Positions 45,586 to 55,945 of a stretch of DNA of 64,000 bases are shown here, piece after piece. A program made the translations under genes and the position numbers. Source of the stretch: Paenarthrobacter sp. AR 02 (lineage in GTDB: Bacteria; Actinomycetota; Actinomycetes; Actinomycetales; Micrococcaceae); the NCBI RefSeq assembly GCF_021538675.1, contig NZ_JAJUKH010000001.1:1085462-1149461 (forward strand), in the 5' to 3' direction. The number at the start of each line of letters is the position of its first letter. The first letter of the stretch is position 1. The notes beneath the pieces were generated by a model. The model searched no databases and was not told the DNA's origin. It worked only from the letters and a program-made list of their open reading frames with translations.

Positions 45586-47088
45586 ATGCGAGGCTTCGTG
45601 GGCAAAGGCCCCAAAAAGGTGGCACTGTTGGACCGCTTCCTGGTGGGGGCTGTGTCCCGGCAACCCCAAGGCGATCACGACGTCTTCTTCCGGCGGCTCT
45701 CAGCGGCGGCAACCAAGGGCAAGCTGTGGTTTGGCATTGCGGGAGTCATGGCCGCGTTTCCCGGTAAACCACGCAGGGCAGCCCTTCATGGCGTGCTTGC
45801 CTTGGGCGTTGCTTCCGGCGTCACCAACGTGATCTTCAAGCGGCTACTCCCCCGGAGGCGCCCGCTTCCTGAGCACCTGCCGCTCTTCCGTTTTGTGAAC
45901 CCGCAGCCGACCAGTTCATCGATGCCGTCCGGCCACTCTGCGTCCGCGGTAGCCTTCGCTGTCGGTGCCGGCATTGTGTCTCCTGCCATTGGACTTGGCT
46001 TGGCCCCGATCGCAGCAGGGGTGGCGTACTCCCGCGTTCACACAGGTGCCCACTGGCCCTCCGATGTGGTGCTGGGTTCCGCCTTGGGGGCAGGCGCCGC
46101 ATGGGCAACCCGCAAATGGTGGCCGGCGCGGCCTGCCGAACCGACCCCCCACCGCACGCCGGTTGAGGCCCCCGCAATCAGCGACGGCGAAGGGCTCAGC
46201 ATCGGGGTCAACGTCATGGGCGGTTCGTACACCCCTGAAACGGGAGAACTCCTAAGGGAAATATTCCCCAAAGCTTATATACAGGAAATTTCCGAAGGTG
46301 AGGACATAGCTGCCGAGATGGAAGCCGCGGCCACCCGGCCCGGCACCGTAGCGCTGGGTGTCTGGGGCGGAGACGGAACGGTGGGCACTGCGGCCGCTGT
46401 CGCCGTCGAGCATTCACTCCCACTCCTGGTACTCCCGGGCGGAACCCTGAACCACTTCGCCAGGGACCTCGGAACCAGCTCGATCGATGACGCCCTTGAA
46501 GCCGTGACCAAAGGGCAGGCAGCGGCCGTCGACCTGGGGCACGTGGTGGTCCAGCGCGGCTTGCCCGACACGCCGGAGACCTCCGAGGTGGCCATGCTGA
46601 ACACCGCCAGCGTAGGCGTCTATCCCAACCTTGTGCGTCGCAGGGAGCGGCTCGAACCGGCCATGGGAAAGCCCTTGGCCGGTGTTGTGGCGTCACTGCG
46701 CACGTTCGGCGTGAACTCGCCAACCACCCTCACTGTGGATGGCGTGAAACACAAACTCTGGATTCTCTACATGGGCCGGGGAAGGTTCTACCCCAGGGAC
46801 CATGCACCACTTCGCAGGCCGGTTCTGGATGACGGGGTATTCGATCTGCGGATGATCACAGCGGACGAGCCCTTCGCCCGGGCGCGGCTGCTGTGGGCGG
46901 TCGTGACCGGCACAGTCTCCGCCTCAAAGGTCACCCACCTCACCGAAGCCACCGAGGTCACCGTGGAAGCAATTGGACAGCCGCTGGTCCTGGCGGTCGA
47001 CGGCGAACCCAAACCGGGCGTTCGCAGCGCCACGTTCAGCGTCAAGCAGCGGGAACTCCGGGTGTACTCACCGCTGCCTGCAGAGTAG
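45586..47088 (+). CDS. PAP2 phosphatase-diacylglycerol kinase fusion
   Basis: This 500-aa protein joins two lipid enzymes. Residues about 1-185 are PAP2, with K-R-L-L-P-R-R-R-P, M-P-S-G-H-S-A-S and S-R-V-H-T-G-A-H-W-P-S-D. Residues about 205-500 are a DAGK/LCB5 lipid-kinase domain, with V-W-G-G-D-G-T-V-G-T near 264 and L-P-G-G-T-L-N-H-F-A near 286. A kinase and a phosphatase in one chain could cycle a lipid between phosphorylated and free forms, for example undecaprenol or diacylglycerol. The substrate is not known. The fusion is known in actinobacteria. Confidence 0.9.
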   Translation: MRGFVGKGPKKVALLDRFLVGAVSRQPQGDHDVFFRRLSAAATKGKLWFGIAGVMAAFPGKPRRAALHGVLALGVASGVTNVIFKRLLPRRRPLPEHLPLFRFVNPQPTSSSMPSGHSASAVAFAVGAGIVSPAIGLGLAPIAAGVAYSRVHTGAHWPSDVVLGSALGAGAAWATRKWWPARPAEPTPHRTPVEAPAISDGEGLSIGVNVMGGSYTPETGELLREIFPKAYIQEISEGEDIAAEMEAAATRPGTVALGVWGGDGTVGTAAAVAVEHSLPLLVLPGGTLNHFARDLGTSSIDDALEAVTKGQAAAVDLGHVVVQRGLPDTPETSEVAMLNTASVGVYPNLVRRRERLEPAMGKPLAGVVASLRTFGVNSPTTLTVDGVKHKLWILYMGRGRFYPRDHAPLRRPVLDDGVFDLRMITADEPFARARLLWAVVTGTVSASKVTHLTEATEVTVEAIGQPLVLAVDGEPKPGVRSATFSVKQRELRVYSPLPAE

Positions 47089-47239
47089 CGCTGTCAGGAG
47101 TCATCCGGGAGGACTACCCTGACTGGACCCTGAATCATCCCTGAGACAGGCGATTTGCGCTCCCTTCGTGAGTAGCGTGGTGAGTACATTCAAAACTCAT
47201 CTGCACGCAAGTGTTGTGCTCCGAGGAGGGAACGCTTCC

Positions 47240-48184
47240 ATGATCGAAGCAAAAGGCCTGACCAAGGTCTACGGCGAGAAGACCGCCGTCGGCGGTGTCA
47301 GTTTCACTGTCCAGGCCGGACGTGTGACGGGCTTCCTGGGCCCGAACGGTGCCGGCAAGTCCACCACCATGCGCATGATCATGGGACTGGATGCTCCGAC
47401 GTCGGGTTCCGTGACGGTGAACGGTGAGCCGTTCGTACAGCACAAGGCACCATTGCGCGAGATCGGTGCCCTCCTGGACGCCAAGGCAGTCCACACCAGC
47501 CGCACCGCCTACAACCACCTGCTTGCCATGGCCGCGACGCACAGCATTCCGAAAAGCCGGGTGCGCGAAGTCATCGAAATGACCGGTTTGGGTGACGTTG
47601 CCAAGAAGAAGGTCAAAGGCTTCTCGCTCGGAATGGGTCAGCGCCTCGGGATCGCCGCCGCGCTGCTGGGCGATCCGCAGACCATCATTCTGGATGAGCC
47701 GGTGAATGGCCTCGATCCTGAAGGTGTGGTCTGGGTCCGCAATCTGGTCAAGTACCTGGCCTCGGAAGGCCGCACAGTCTTCCTGTCCAGCCACCTCATG
47801 AGTGAAATGGCGCTCACGGCAGACCACCTGATCGTCATCGGCCGCGGCAAAATCATTGCCGACGCCCCCATCGCAGACATCATCTCGGGCAAGGGCCAGG
47901 TACGGACACGTGTCCGCACCGACCAGCCGGAACGGCTCATGCAGCTGCTCGCCGGAACCGGAGTCTCCGTGGAAGTCCACGAACGCGAGCTCCTGGAAGT
48001 TTCCGGCCTGGATCCCCGTGGGATCGCCCGGGCGGCCCTGGACAACCAGGTCATGGTCTATGAGCTGACCCCGCTCCAGGCGAGCCTGGAAGAGGCTTAC
48101 ATGGAACTGACCAAGGACGAGGTCGAATACCACTCGCACATCACCACCGGGGCCTCGGTTCCCGCTCAGGCCGGAGGGAAATAG
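47240..48184 (+). CDS. ABC transporter ATP-binding protein
   Basis: This 314-aa ATPase has Walker A G-P-N-G-A-G-K-S-T near residue 36, the modified signature F-S-L-G-M-G-Q-R near 133 and Walker B I-I-L-D-E-P-V-N-G-L-D-P-E. The S-L-G-M-G signature and the C-terminal extension are typical of BcrA/DrrA-type exporters, often linked to peptide antibiotics. ATG 47240 follows GGAGGG nine bases upstream; upstream in-frame starts are unsupported. It begins a four-gene run: ATPase, permease (2 bp), kinase (9 bp), regulator (overlap). Confidence 0.93.
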   Translation: MIEAKGLTKVYGEKTAVGGVSFTVQAGRVTGFLGPNGAGKSTTMRMIMGLDAPTSGSVTVNGEPFVQHKAPLREIGALLDAKAVHTSRTAYNHLLAMAATHSIPKSRVREVIEMTGLGDVAKKKVKGFSLGMGQRLGIAAALLGDPQTIILDEPVNGLDPEGVVWVRNLVKYLASEGRTVFLSSHLMSEMALTADHLIVIGRGKIIADAPIADIISGKGQVRTRVRTDQPERLMQLLAGTGVSVEVHERELLEVSGLDPRGIARAALDNQVMVYELTPLQASLEEAYMELTKDEVEYHSHITTGASVPAQAGGK

Positions 48185-48186
48185 AC

Positions 48187-49038
48187 ATGAGCACCACCAC
48201 TTTGGACCGTAAGTCCATCCGCAACTCCGTGGGTCCGGGACCGGCCTTCCACCGCGTCCTCAACTCGGAATTCATCAAGTTCCGCACTTTGATGTCCACG
48301 CTGATCCTGCTGGCTTCCACCGCAGTGGTGATGGTGGGCTTCTCCGCCCTTGGCGCGTGGGGAACCGGCCAAATCACCAAGCAGGCGGCGGAGGATCCCC
48401 AGGCCGCAGCAGCGATCGCCGCACAGGGTGGGGACCTGGCTGTCACGGTACCTACGTCCGGCATCGTGTTTGCCCAGTTGATTCTTGGTTCCCTGGGCGT
48501 GCTCCTCATGAGCTCCGAATTCACCACGGGGATGGCCCGCTCCACCTTCGCAGCCGTACCCCGGCGGCTGTCCCCGTTCCTGGCAAAGCTCGTTGTGGTG
48601 ATGGTGAGCGCTTTCGTCCTCACCGCAGTGGCGACCTACGTTGCCGGACTTGTGGCGCTGCCCATCCTGAACAACTACGATCTCAAACTTGACCTCGGCA
48701 GCTCACAATCGGTCAAGCTCCTGCTGGTCAACAGCATCTACGTGGCGGCCGTGGCAGCCATCGGCATGGCCCTTGGCACCCTGGTCCGGAACTCCGCCGG
48801 CGGCATCATGAGCCTGGTGGGACTGTTCTTCGTGGCGCCCATCGCCTTCCAGCTGATCCCCGGCGATTTCTTCAAAGAGGCCAGCAAGTACCTTCCCGGC
48901 AACACCATCAGCCCGCTGACCGCCGTCGAGCACGTCCCGGACACGCTTGAGGCGTGGCAGGCCGGACTGGTCCTGGGCGCTTGGGTAGTGGTGCCGGTGG
49001 CCCTGGCCATGATCCTGCTGAAGAAGCGGGACGTCTAG
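48187..49038 (+). CDS. ABC transporter permease (ABC-2 type)
   Basis: This 283-aa protein has about six helices: one after E-F-I-K-F-R-T-L-M-S-T near residue 28, then five between about 95 and 280. The N-terminal S-E-F-I-K-F-R-T motif is typical of permeases paired with BcrA-type ATPases. It lies two bases after the ATPase and nine bases before the kinase. Confidence 0.9.
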   Translation: MSTTTLDRKSIRNSVGPGPAFHRVLNSEFIKFRTLMSTLILLASTAVVMVGFSALGAWGTGQITKQAAEDPQAAAAIAAQGGDLAVTVPTSGIVFAQLILGSLGVLLMSSEFTTGMARSTFAAVPRRLSPFLAKLVVVMVSAFVLTAVATYVAGLVALPILNNYDLKLDLGSSQSVKLLLVNSIYVAAVAAIGMALGTLVRNSAGGIMSLVGLFFVAPIAFQLIPGDFFKEASKYLPGNTISPLTAVEHVPDTLEAWQAGLVLGAWVVVPVALAMILLKKRDV

Positions 49039-49047
49039 GCTCGATCC

Positions 49048-50337
49048 ATGACTGAAGCTCTGCAGGCGAAGGACGCGTCGGCCACCCTGGCTGACGCGTC
49101 CTTCGCTGAAATCGCCCAGCGCCGCAGGGGCAGGCTCCGCCGGTACTTCTACAAGCACCCACTGGCGATGGATGCCGTGGTGGTGCTCTGCTACGTGTTG
49201 CTTGCCCTCCCCACCATCATCACCTCGGTCATCGACTCCAAATGGTTCGTGGTGGCGCTGCTGCTGATGATCGCCGTGGCCTTGGTCTTCAGGCGCCGTT
49301 ACCCCGTGCCGGTGGTAGCCGCCGTCGCGCTCCTGGAGGTTGCGGCAGCCATCGTGAACCCGTGGGGTTCGAACGTCTCGGTGGGGCTATGGTTCGCCCT
49401 TTATGCGCTGGCATCGCTCAAGCGCCGGGCGGTTGCGCTGGTGGTTTTTGCCGTTGCCAGCCTGCCGCTCAGCTTGCTCTACCTGTTCATGTGGACAAGT
49501 CCGAGCCAGATGAACACGCTGCAGGAAGTGCCCGAGAACTTCCACCTGATCAACAATATTGCCACGGCAATAACCATCATGCTCTCCAACCTCCTGGCTA
49601 CCGGGATCGGCATTTCAGTGCGCCAACGAAGGGAACATGAGGGCGAGATTGCCGCTTGGGCTGCAAGGACCACCCAGTTGGGCAAGGTTACTGAACGAAA
49701 CCGGATAGCGCGCGAGATGCACGACGTCGTGGCCCACTCCCTGACGGTGATGATCAGCCTGTCCGACGGCGCAGCCGTAGTGGTCAAGAAAGACCCGGAA
49801 CGGGCGGGCGAAGTCCTGAACGAACTGTCGCGGACCGGTCGGGCGGCCCTGGCTGACATGCGTCGCGTGTTGGGTGTACTGCGTGACGATTCGGGACGGC
49901 CGGCGCCCCTCGCGCCACTGGAGTCGGGTCATAACCTGGCCAACCTCCTGGAGGGATTCCGGACCGCCGGGCTCCCGCTGCATTACGCGCACACGGGTCC
50001 GGGATTGCCGTCCGATCCGGCGTTCCAGATCACCGTCTACAGGATCGTGCAGGAGTCGCTCACCAACGTCTTGCGATACGGCCGCTCGCTCAGCCGGGTT
50101 GACGTGCAGGTGGCGCGCGACGGCGATTTGGTCACCATCGACGTCAACGACGACGGCCGCGGAACCCGCGACGGCGGCAGCGAACCCGCGGGCAGCCTGG
50201 GCACTGGGCAAGGAATCGCCGGAATGAATGAACGCGCCGGAATCTATGCTGGAATCGTTACTGCCGGTCCAGGAAAAAGGGGTGGCTGGGCGGTCCACGC
50301 CGAGCTCCGCTGGAACGGCGACAAGGGGGAATCATGA
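49048..50337 (+). CDS. Sensor histidine kinase
   Basis: This 429-aa kinase has about five N-terminal helices between residues 35 and 190, with hydrophobic loops and no large sensor domain. The HisKA_3 motif R-I-A-R-E-M-H-D-V-V-A-H is near residue 217, and the ATPase domain has V-N-D-D-G-R-G and G-I-A-G-M-N-E-R. It is of the intramembrane-sensing type often linked to ABC exporters that respond to envelope stress. The stop overlaps the regulator's start. Confidence 0.93.
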   Translation: MTEALQAKDASATLADASFAEIAQRRRGRLRRYFYKHPLAMDAVVVLCYVLLALPTIITSVIDSKWFVVALLLMIAVALVFRRRYPVPVVAAVALLEVAAAIVNPWGSNVSVGLWFALYALASLKRRAVALVVFAVASLPLSLLYLFMWTSPSQMNTLQEVPENFHLINNIATAITIMLSNLLATGIGISVRQRREHEGEIAAWAARTTQLGKVTERNRIAREMHDVVAHSLTVMISLSDGAAVVVKKDPERAGEVLNELSRTGRAALADMRRVLGVLRDDSGRPAPLAPLESGHNLANLLEGFRTAGLPLHYAHTGPGLPSDPAFQITVYRIVQESLTNVLRYGRSLSRVDVQVARDGDLVTIDVNDDGRGTRDGGSEPAGSLGTGQGIAGMNERAGIYAGIVTAGPGKRGGWAVHAELRWNGDKGES

Positions 50338-51026
50338 CAGGTGACATCATCAAAGTGCTGCTGGTGGACGATCAGCCGCTGCTGCGGATGGGCTTCCGGC
50401 TCATCCTGGAAGGCGAAGCCGACTTCACGGTAGTGGGCGAGGCTTCGGATGGCCTGGAGGCCGTCCGGCAGGTTGAGGCGCTTCAGCCCGACGTTGTGCT
50501 GATGGATGTCCGCATGCCCGCCATGGACGGGATTGAGGCGACACGTCGCATCTCCAGTTCGGGGTCGGATGCACGGGTCATCATCCTCACCACTTTCGAT
50601 CTCGACGAATACGCCTTCAGCGGCCTGCAGGCCGGGGCATCGGCATTCCTGCTCAAAGACGTGGCCCCGGCTGAGCTGGTTCACGCTGTGCGCCTCGTAG
50701 CCAGCGGCGATGCCGTAGTGGCCCCGCGGGTGACCCAGAGACTCCTGGAAACGTACGTCCGTGGAGGAGCCCTGCCCGGCCATTCAGCCAGCCCGCACCG
50801 TGATCCGCTCCTGGACGAGCTCACCCCGCGCGAAACCGAGATCCTCACTACCATCGCCGAGGGCCTGTCCAACGCGGAGATCGCCCATAAGTTCTTCCTC
50901 TCCGAGGCCACGGTCAAAACCCACGTCCGCCGGATCCTGAGCAAGCTGCAACTGCGGGATCGGGTCCAGGTCGTGGTCTATGCCTACGAAACCGGCCTGG
51001 TGGTACCGAGCAACCCGGACTACTGA
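50334..51026 (+). CDS. NarL/LuxR-family response regulator
   Basis: This 230-aa regulator has a receiver domain (L-L-V-D-D-Q-P-L-L-R, acceptor Asp in V-V-L-M-D-V-R-M-P near residue 58, Lys in L-L-K-D-V-A) and a LuxR helix-turn-helix (L-T-P-R-E-T-E-I-L-T-T-I-A-E-G-L-S-N-A-E). It completes the ABC/two-component operon. The 3' end overlaps the broken HAD gene on the opposite strand by seven bases. Confidence 0.95.
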   Translation: MTGDIIKVLLVDDQPLLRMGFRLILEGEADFTVVGEASDGLEAVRQVEALQPDVVLMDVRMPAMDGIEATRRISSSGSDARVIILTTFDLDEYAFSGLQAGASAFLLKDVAPAELVHAVRLVASGDAVVAPRVTQRLLETYVRGGALPGHSASPHRDPLLDELTPRETEILTTIAEGLSNAEIAHKFFLSEATVKTHVRRILSKLQLRDRVQVVVYAYETGLVVPSNPDY

Positions 51027-51567
51027 CCCGTCGTCGAATGCTGCATGGTTCCTTGGAGCAACGGTAAGAGCCCGCTGGGAGACGAAGCTGCAGCAATGGC
51101 GTTCGCGGATTCGTGTGGCTCACCGTAGCCCCAGAGCGCAAAAACGGTTGGCATCCCGAGTGTGGCCGCTCCCTCGACGTCGTATATGCGGTCGCCCACC
51201 ATGACGGGCCGCGAGGTGTCGACGCCGCGTGAGCGGAGCCTCCGCAGCGACTCCGCGATCACAGCGTCCTTCCGACACCGCCCCAAGGCATCCGAGGCGC
51301 CGCAGACATCCGTAAAGTAATGGTCCACACCGAAATGCCGGGTGAGCCGGATGGCTTGATCTTCCACTTTTGACGTAGCCACGGCCATCGGCATGCCCAG
51401 TGAGTGCGCAACTGGTCCGGACCCGGGACGGTTGCTCCTACGGACGTCAGCGCTTCCGCCGCACTTGCCGTGACGCCCCTGGCCGAGTCCACCAGTGTTC
51501 CATCCATGTCGAACAAGACGCATGAGTAGCGTTCCGGGAGTGGTTTGTGGTGCTCGGGACGTATCAT
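51020..51567 (-). pseudogene. HAD-family phosphatase, broken by an internal deletion
   Basis: Two frames together resemble a phosphoglycolate-phosphatase-like HAD enzyme. The first (from ATG 51567) has V-L-F-D-M-D-G-T-L-V-D-S and runs in a sensible way to P-G-P-D-Q-L-R-T. After about 51410 the coherent sequence continues in another frame as S-L-G-M-P-M-A-V-A-T-S-K, then P-V-M-V-G-D-R-I-Y-D-V-E-G-A to the stop at 51020. The cap domain (about 60 residues in relatives) is missing at the junction. A deletion with frameshift explains both the jump and the short length. Unless expressed through an unusual mechanism it is inactive. Confidence 0.8.
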
Positions 51568-51639
51568 CTTCTTCGTGGCCTTTCGGTCAAAAGACAGGAG
51601 CCTCGGGGCTCCTGGCGGGTTATTTCTTGGAAGGGATTC

Positions 51640-52089
51640 ATGGAGCGAGCGGGCCTCGACGGCATCGATCAGAGGATCCTTTCAGAACTCACCAGGAACG
51701 CCCGCGTACCGCACGCGGAGCTGGCAGGGAAGGTCCTGCTTTCCAGGAACGCTGTCCGTCAGCGGATCGAGCGCATGGAGCGGCAGGGTTACATCCAGGG
51801 CTATACCATCGTCGCCGGAGCCGAGACCCAGGATCTTGTGTCCGCCTTCCTGATGGTTTACCGCAAGGACCGCATGCGCGGGGCCGATGTCCTGAGTGAG
51901 CTCAGGGCGATCCCCGAAGTCGTTCTCTGTGATGTCCTCAGCGGTGACTTTGATTTGATGGTTCGCGTCGAAGCCCGCTCCCACGGCAGGGTGCAGGAAA
52001 TTTGGGAACAGATTTCTTCCCTCCCCGGTGTCACGGACACCGTCACGGCCATGACGTTATCGAATGTGATCCGGCGGGTGTCGCAGTAA
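51640..52089 (+). CDS. Lrp/AsnC-family transcriptional regulator
   Basis: This 149-aa regulator has an N-terminal helix-turn-helix (L-D-G-I-D-Q-R-I-L-S-E-L, then L-L-S-R-N-A-V-R-Q-R-I-E-R-M) and a C-terminal RAM ligand-binding domain (residues about 65-145). Lrp/AsnC proteins sense amino acids. ATG 51640 follows GGAAGGG; upstream in-frame starts are unsupported. It ends two bases before the convergent aspartase and probably controls the adjoining amino-acid genes. Confidence 0.93.
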   Translation: MERAGLDGIDQRILSELTRNARVPHAELAGKVLLSRNAVRQRIERMERQGYIQGYTIVAGAETQDLVSAFLMVYRKDRMRGADVLSELRAIPEVVLCDVLSGDFDLMVRVEARSHGRVQEIWEQISSLPGVTDTVTAMTLSNVIRRVSQ

Positions 52090-52090
52090 C

Positions 52091-53479
52091 TCAGCGTGCA
52101 CGCGTGGAAGCTCCCTCCAGAATCAGTGCGGCAGCGTCCCGTTCCATGAGTCCCATCGACGTGACGGCGTCGATCACCGTTACGCGTCCCTTCAGTGCCC
52201 TGTTGGCCACCTCCGCCGCGGCGGCGTAGCCCAGGGCGGGTATCAGCGCGGTGGCCAGACCCGCCGAGCCCGCGGCCCGCCCGCCAAGCAGTTCCTCGTT
52301 TGCCGTGATGCCTTGAATGCAGTGGGTCCTGAGGATCCGCGCGCCGTTGGTGAGCCAGGAAAAGCCCTGCAGCAACGCATGAGCCATGACGGGTTCAAAG
52401 GCGTTCAGTTGCAATTGGCCGTTGTCCGCGGCCATGGTGACGGTGGTGTCCGCACCCGCGACAGCAAAGGCGATCTGGTTCAGGGTCTCGGGAATAACCG
52501 GATTTACCTTGCCGGGCATGATCGATGATCCAGCCTGGCGGGGTGGCAGTTGGATCTCCCCGAAGCCATTTTGCGGTCCGCTGGACAGCAATCTTAGGTC
52601 GCTGCTGATCTTGGAGATCTTGATGGCGGAGCGCTTCAGCATCCCGGACACATGCATGAAAACCCCGACGTCGGATGTCGCCTCGAGCAGGTCGGCCGCC
52701 GGTACCAGGGGCAGCCCGGTAATTTCGGCGAGGGCTTCAATAGCCCGCTCCCGGTAACCGGGCTCGGCAGTAATCCCTGTGCCGATCGCGGTGGCTCCCA
52801 GACTGCATTCGAGCATGAGCGCCGCGGACTCCCGCAACCTGCATCTGTCTTCTTCAATCGTGGCGGCGAAGGCCCCAAACTCTTGACCCAACGTCATGGG
52901 GACGGCGTCCTGCAGTTGGGTGCGCCCTATTTTGGCCACGTGGGCGAATGCTGCTCCCTTCTCCCGCATGGACGCCGTCAAGTGGCCGAGTTCGTGGTCG
53001 AGCTCCTGGACGGCGGTGATCAGTGCGAGCTTGATGGCCGTGGGGTAGACATCGTTGGTTGACTGGCATTTGTTCACGTGGTCGACGGGATGCAGATACT
53101 GGTAGCTGCCACGGGGGTGCCCCATGGTTTCCAACGCCAGGTTTGCGATCACCTCGTTGGCGTTCATATTGGTGCTGGTCCCGGCGCCGCCCTGGATCAT
53201 GTCCACGCAGAAGTGCTGGTGGTGCTGCCCTTCTTCGATGTCCTGGCAGGCTAGGCCGATCGCGTCGGCCACGGCGGGTTCCAACACCCCGAGGCTGGAG
53301 TTGGCGCGTGCCGCTGCCCGTTTTACCTGCGCCAGGGCCACTACCAGCCCGGAATACCGTGAGACAGGGGTCCCGCTGATGGGGAAATTGTCCAGGGCCC
53401 GGGCAGTGTGCACTCCCCACAGGGCGTCGGCGGGTATGCGCATGGACCCAAGGGAATCTGATTCGATTCGATACGTCAT
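52091..53479 (-). CDS. aspA: Aspartate ammonia-lyase
   Basis: This 462-aa fumarase/aspartase-superfamily enzyme converts L-aspartate to fumarate and ammonia. Diagnostic segments are [13 protein letters not shown] near residue 100, S-T-N-D-V-Y-P-T near 140 and the signature [12 protein letters not shown] near 318. The S-T-N-M-N form favours aspartase over fumarase. The start overlaps the aldehyde dehydrogenase stop by four bases. It is the last gene of the hom-aldh-aspA operon, where it would send aspartate into the TCA cycle. Confidence 0.92.
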   Translation of the reverse strand: MTYRIESDSLGSMRIPADALWGVHTARALDNFPISGTPVSRYSGLVVALAQVKRAAARANSSLGVLEPAVADAIGLACQDIEEGQHHQHFCVDMIQGGAGTSTNMNANEVIANLALETMGHPRGSYQYLHPVDHVNKCQSTNDVYPTAIKLALITAVQELDHELGHLTASMREKGAAFAHVAKIGRTQLQDAVPMTLGQEFGAFAATIEEDRCRLRESAALMLECSLGATAIGTGITAEPGYRERAIEALAEITGLPLVPAADLLEATSDVGVFMHVSGMLKRSAIKISKISSDLRLLSSGPQNGFGEIQLPPRQAGSSIMPGKVNPVIPETLNQIAFAVAGADTTVTMAADNGQLQLNAFEPVMAHALLQGFSWLTNGARILRTHCIQGITANEELLGGRAAGSAGLATALIPALGYAAAAEVANRALKGRVTVIDAVTSMGLMERDAAALILEGASTRAR

Positions 53480-54906
53480 AGCCGGGCCGTGCTGTTCTTG
53501 ATGCAGATGACCTTGGGCTGGGTCATTTCCTCGTAGGCGAAGTGAACGCCTTCACGGCCCAGGCTTCCGTACTTGAACCCGCCAAAGGGCATGCCGTCGA
53601 AGCGGTAGTCCGACGAGTCGTTGATCATGACACCACCGGCCTGGATCTCCTTGGCTGCCTTCATCGCGTCCCCAAGGGATGCAGTGAAGATTCCGGCATG
53701 GAGACTGAACTCGATTGAGTTGGCGATCCCGATCGCTTCCTCGAGGCTGTCCACAGGGCGGAGCATCACCAGAGGGCCGAATACTTCCTCAGACCACAAC
53801 CGGCTGTCTTCCGGCACCTCCTCAAGAACCGTGGGGTGGAGGATGTTCCCGGTAGCCACGTTGCCTGTCAGGACAACGGCGCCGTGCTCCACTGCCTCGT
53901 GGACTTTCACCTGGACATCCTGCAGGGGCCGTGGGGTGATCATGGGCCCTACGTCCGTCCGTTCATCGGACGGGTCGCCAACCACCAGTTCCTTGGTCGC
54001 GGCGATGAAGAGCTCCCGGAATTCGGCGTAGACGAGCTTGTCTACCAGGATCCTCTGGACACCGACGCAGTTCTGGCCGGCGGCCCAGAACGCACCGGAA
54101 ACGCAGGATGCCACCGCTTCCTGGAGGTCTGCGTCCGCCATGATGATGACCGGCGCATTGCCGCCCAGGTCCATGGAGAGCTTCTTGAGTCCGGCTGTCG
54201 AGGCGATGGCCTCTCCGGTGGAGAAGCCGCCGGTGAATGACACCATGCGCACGTCCCGGGCAGTGATGATCTTCTGGGCAATGTCGCGGTCCCCATGAAC
54301 AACTGTGAGGACTTCCTGCGGGAGTCCGGCCTCCAGGAGTGCCTCGGTCAGCAGCTGTGCCGAAAGGGGCGTGAGGGCCGAGGGCTTGAGGATGACGGCG
54401 TTTCCGCCCGCGATGGCGGGTCCGATCTTGTGGGCTACGAGGTTGAGGGGGTCGTTGAAGGGCGTGATTGCAAGGATGATGCCCAGCGGCTCGCGCGAGA
54501 ACCAACCAAGTCGGTCCTCTGATCCTTCATAGGCGTCAAAAGGAACGACTTCACCGGCATTGCGGCGCGTTTCTGCCGCCGACAGCCGCAGTGTGTTGAC
54601 TGCGCGCAGAACCTCCTTGCGGGCCTGCCTTATGGTCTTGCCGGCCTCAGCGACGATGGTTTCGGCAAAGAGTTCGCCACGGTCTTCCACCAGGTTGGCA
54701 GCCCGATCGAGTATTTTTCCGCGCGCGTCGCGGGACAGGCCCGCTGCCACTTTGGCGCCCGCGCGGGCAGCGTCCAGGACACTGTCGACGGCGGTGGCAT
54801 CGGTCAGCGGAACGGCGCCAACAACGCGCTGGTCGTAGGGGCTGGTGACATTCTGGAACATCGGCAGGGCTGATGCCTCAACGGTGCTGGGTGCGGACTT
54901 AGGCAT
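53476..54906 (-). CDS. NAD(P)-dependent aldehyde dehydrogenase
   Basis: This 476-aa ALDH-superfamily enzyme has the catalytic cysteine in G-Q-N-C-V-G-V-Q-R near residue 285, the glutamate region M-D-L-G-G-N-A-P near 250, and E-V-F-G-P-L-V near 388. It resembles succinate-semialdehyde and non-phosphorylating glyceraldehyde-phosphate dehydrogenases. Placed between homoserine dehydrogenase and aspartase, with overlaps on both sides, the likely substrate is aspartate semialdehyde, giving aspartate; this is inference from context. Confidence 0.92.
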   Translation of the reverse strand: MPKSAPSTVEASALPMFQNVTSPYDQRVVGAVPLTDATAVDSVLDAARAGAKVAAGLSRDARGKILDRAANLVEDRGELFAETIVAEAGKTIRQARKEVLRAVNTLRLSAAETRRNAGEVVPFDAYEGSEDRLGWFSREPLGIILAITPFNDPLNLVAHKIGPAIAGGNAVILKPSALTPLSAQLLTEALLEAGLPQEVLTVVHGDRDIAQKIITARDVRMVSFTGGFSTGEAIASTAGLKKLSMDLGGNAPVIIMADADLQEAVASCVSGAFWAAGQNCVGVQRILVDKLVYAEFRELFIAATKELVVGDPSDERTDVGPMITPRPLQDVQVKVHEAVEHGAVVLTGNVATGNILHPTVLEEVPEDSRLWSEEVFGPLVMLRPVDSLEEAIGIANSIEFSLHAGIFTASLGDAMKAAKEIQAGGVMINDSSDYRFDGMPFGGFKYGSLGREGVHFAYEEMTQPKVICIKNSTARL

Positions 54907-55945
54907 GGGAGAGAACCTCCGAGGTGTGGTGCATGGCGATGATGTCAGAGAGCAAGGCGTAGGCAGTTTCGACGCGTCCGGCCCCGGGCCCGGAAACCAT
55001 CACAGGGCCCAAAAGATCGGTGTTGAACGAAACCGCGTTGGTGGCGCCGGAGATTCCGGCAAGTTCATGGGCCAAGGGCACAGCTACGGCCTTCACGCCG
55101 GCTGTCACTGCCCCGTTCGCGGACCTCTTCGCGGAGCCGATGAGCTTCCAGCGGAGTCCTTGGCTGGCAGCATGCTCAATGTCATCGCGGCTAAGGGAGG
55201 AGATGCCCTCGCAGGAGACGTCCTGCAAGGTGATGTCTGCCCCGAGCAGTTGGTTGGCCAGGATGAGCACTTTGAGCCGGACATCGTAGCCCTCGATGTC
55301 TGCCGCAGGGTTGGCTTCTGCGTACCCCAGGTCCTGGGCTTCCCGAATAGCGGCGTCCAGGTCGAGGCCTGATTCCATGCGACCGAGCACGTAGTTGCTG
55401 GTTCCGTTCAGGATTCCTTCGAAGCCGTCGATCTTCAGGCCGGCAAACATCTTCTTGGCGAGGCGGATGACCGGGGTGCCACTCATGACTGCGCCTTCGA
55501 ATTCGAAGTGGACCCCATTGCTGGCGGCCAGCGCAGCAAGTTCAGGGCCTCGGAGTGCGACGGGTCCCTTGTTGGTTGTGCAGACGCTTTTGCCTGATTC
55601 CAGGGCCCAGCGGACGTGCGAGACGGCAGGTTCGCCGTCGTCGGGATTTGTGAAGGTGGCTTCGCAGACGATATCTGCCGTGCAGGAACGGATCACGGCT
55701 TCGTTGTTGGTATCCCGGGAGCCGCCGTGGTCTGCAAACGTTTCGTTGGCGCCAAGGTTGAGTGCCATCTCAATGTCGATGCCTTCGGCCTGGACCAGGG
55801 AGCCGAGCCTGAGATCGGTGATGGCCACAACCCTGAGGCCGAATCCCAATTCCGAGCGGAGGGCATCTCCGCGGGTGGCGATGATTTCGGCGAGTGTCCG
55901 GTTGACGCCGCCAAAGCCGATCAGCGCGAGGTCGTAGGTTTTCAT
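54899..55945 (-). CDS. Homoserine dehydrogenase, short form without ACT domain
   Basis: This 348-aa enzyme interconverts homoserine and aspartate semialdehyde with NAD(P). The Rossmann motif is L-I-G-F-G-G-V-N near residue 7, the catalytic loop is T-N-K-G-P-V-A-L near 116, the substrate-binding segment is [10 protein letters not shown] near 177, and A-A-D-I-E-G-Y-D-V follows. There is no C-terminal ACT domain, so feedback control by threonine is not expected, which suits a catabolic role. ATG 55945 follows TGAGGAG; an upstream in-frame ATG at 55981 is less likely. First gene of the operon with ALDH and aspartase, overlapping ALDH by eight bases. Confidence 0.92.
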   Translation of the reverse strand: MKTYDLALIGFGGVNRTLAEIIATRGDALRSELGFGLRVVAITDLRLGSLVQAEGIDIEMALNLGANETFADHGGSRDTNNEAVIRSCTADIVCEATFTNPDDGEPAVSHVRWALESGKSVCTTNKGPVALRGPELAALAASNGVHFEFEGAVMSGTPVIRLAKKMFAGLKIDGFEGILNGTSNYVLGRMESGLDLDAAIREAQDLGYAEANPAADIEGYDVRLKVLILANQLLGADITLQDVSCEGISSLSRDDIEHAASQGLRWKLIGSAKRSANGAVTAGVKAVAVPLAHELAGISGATNAVSFNTDLLGPVMVSGPGAGRVETAYALLSDIIAMHHTSEVLSHA

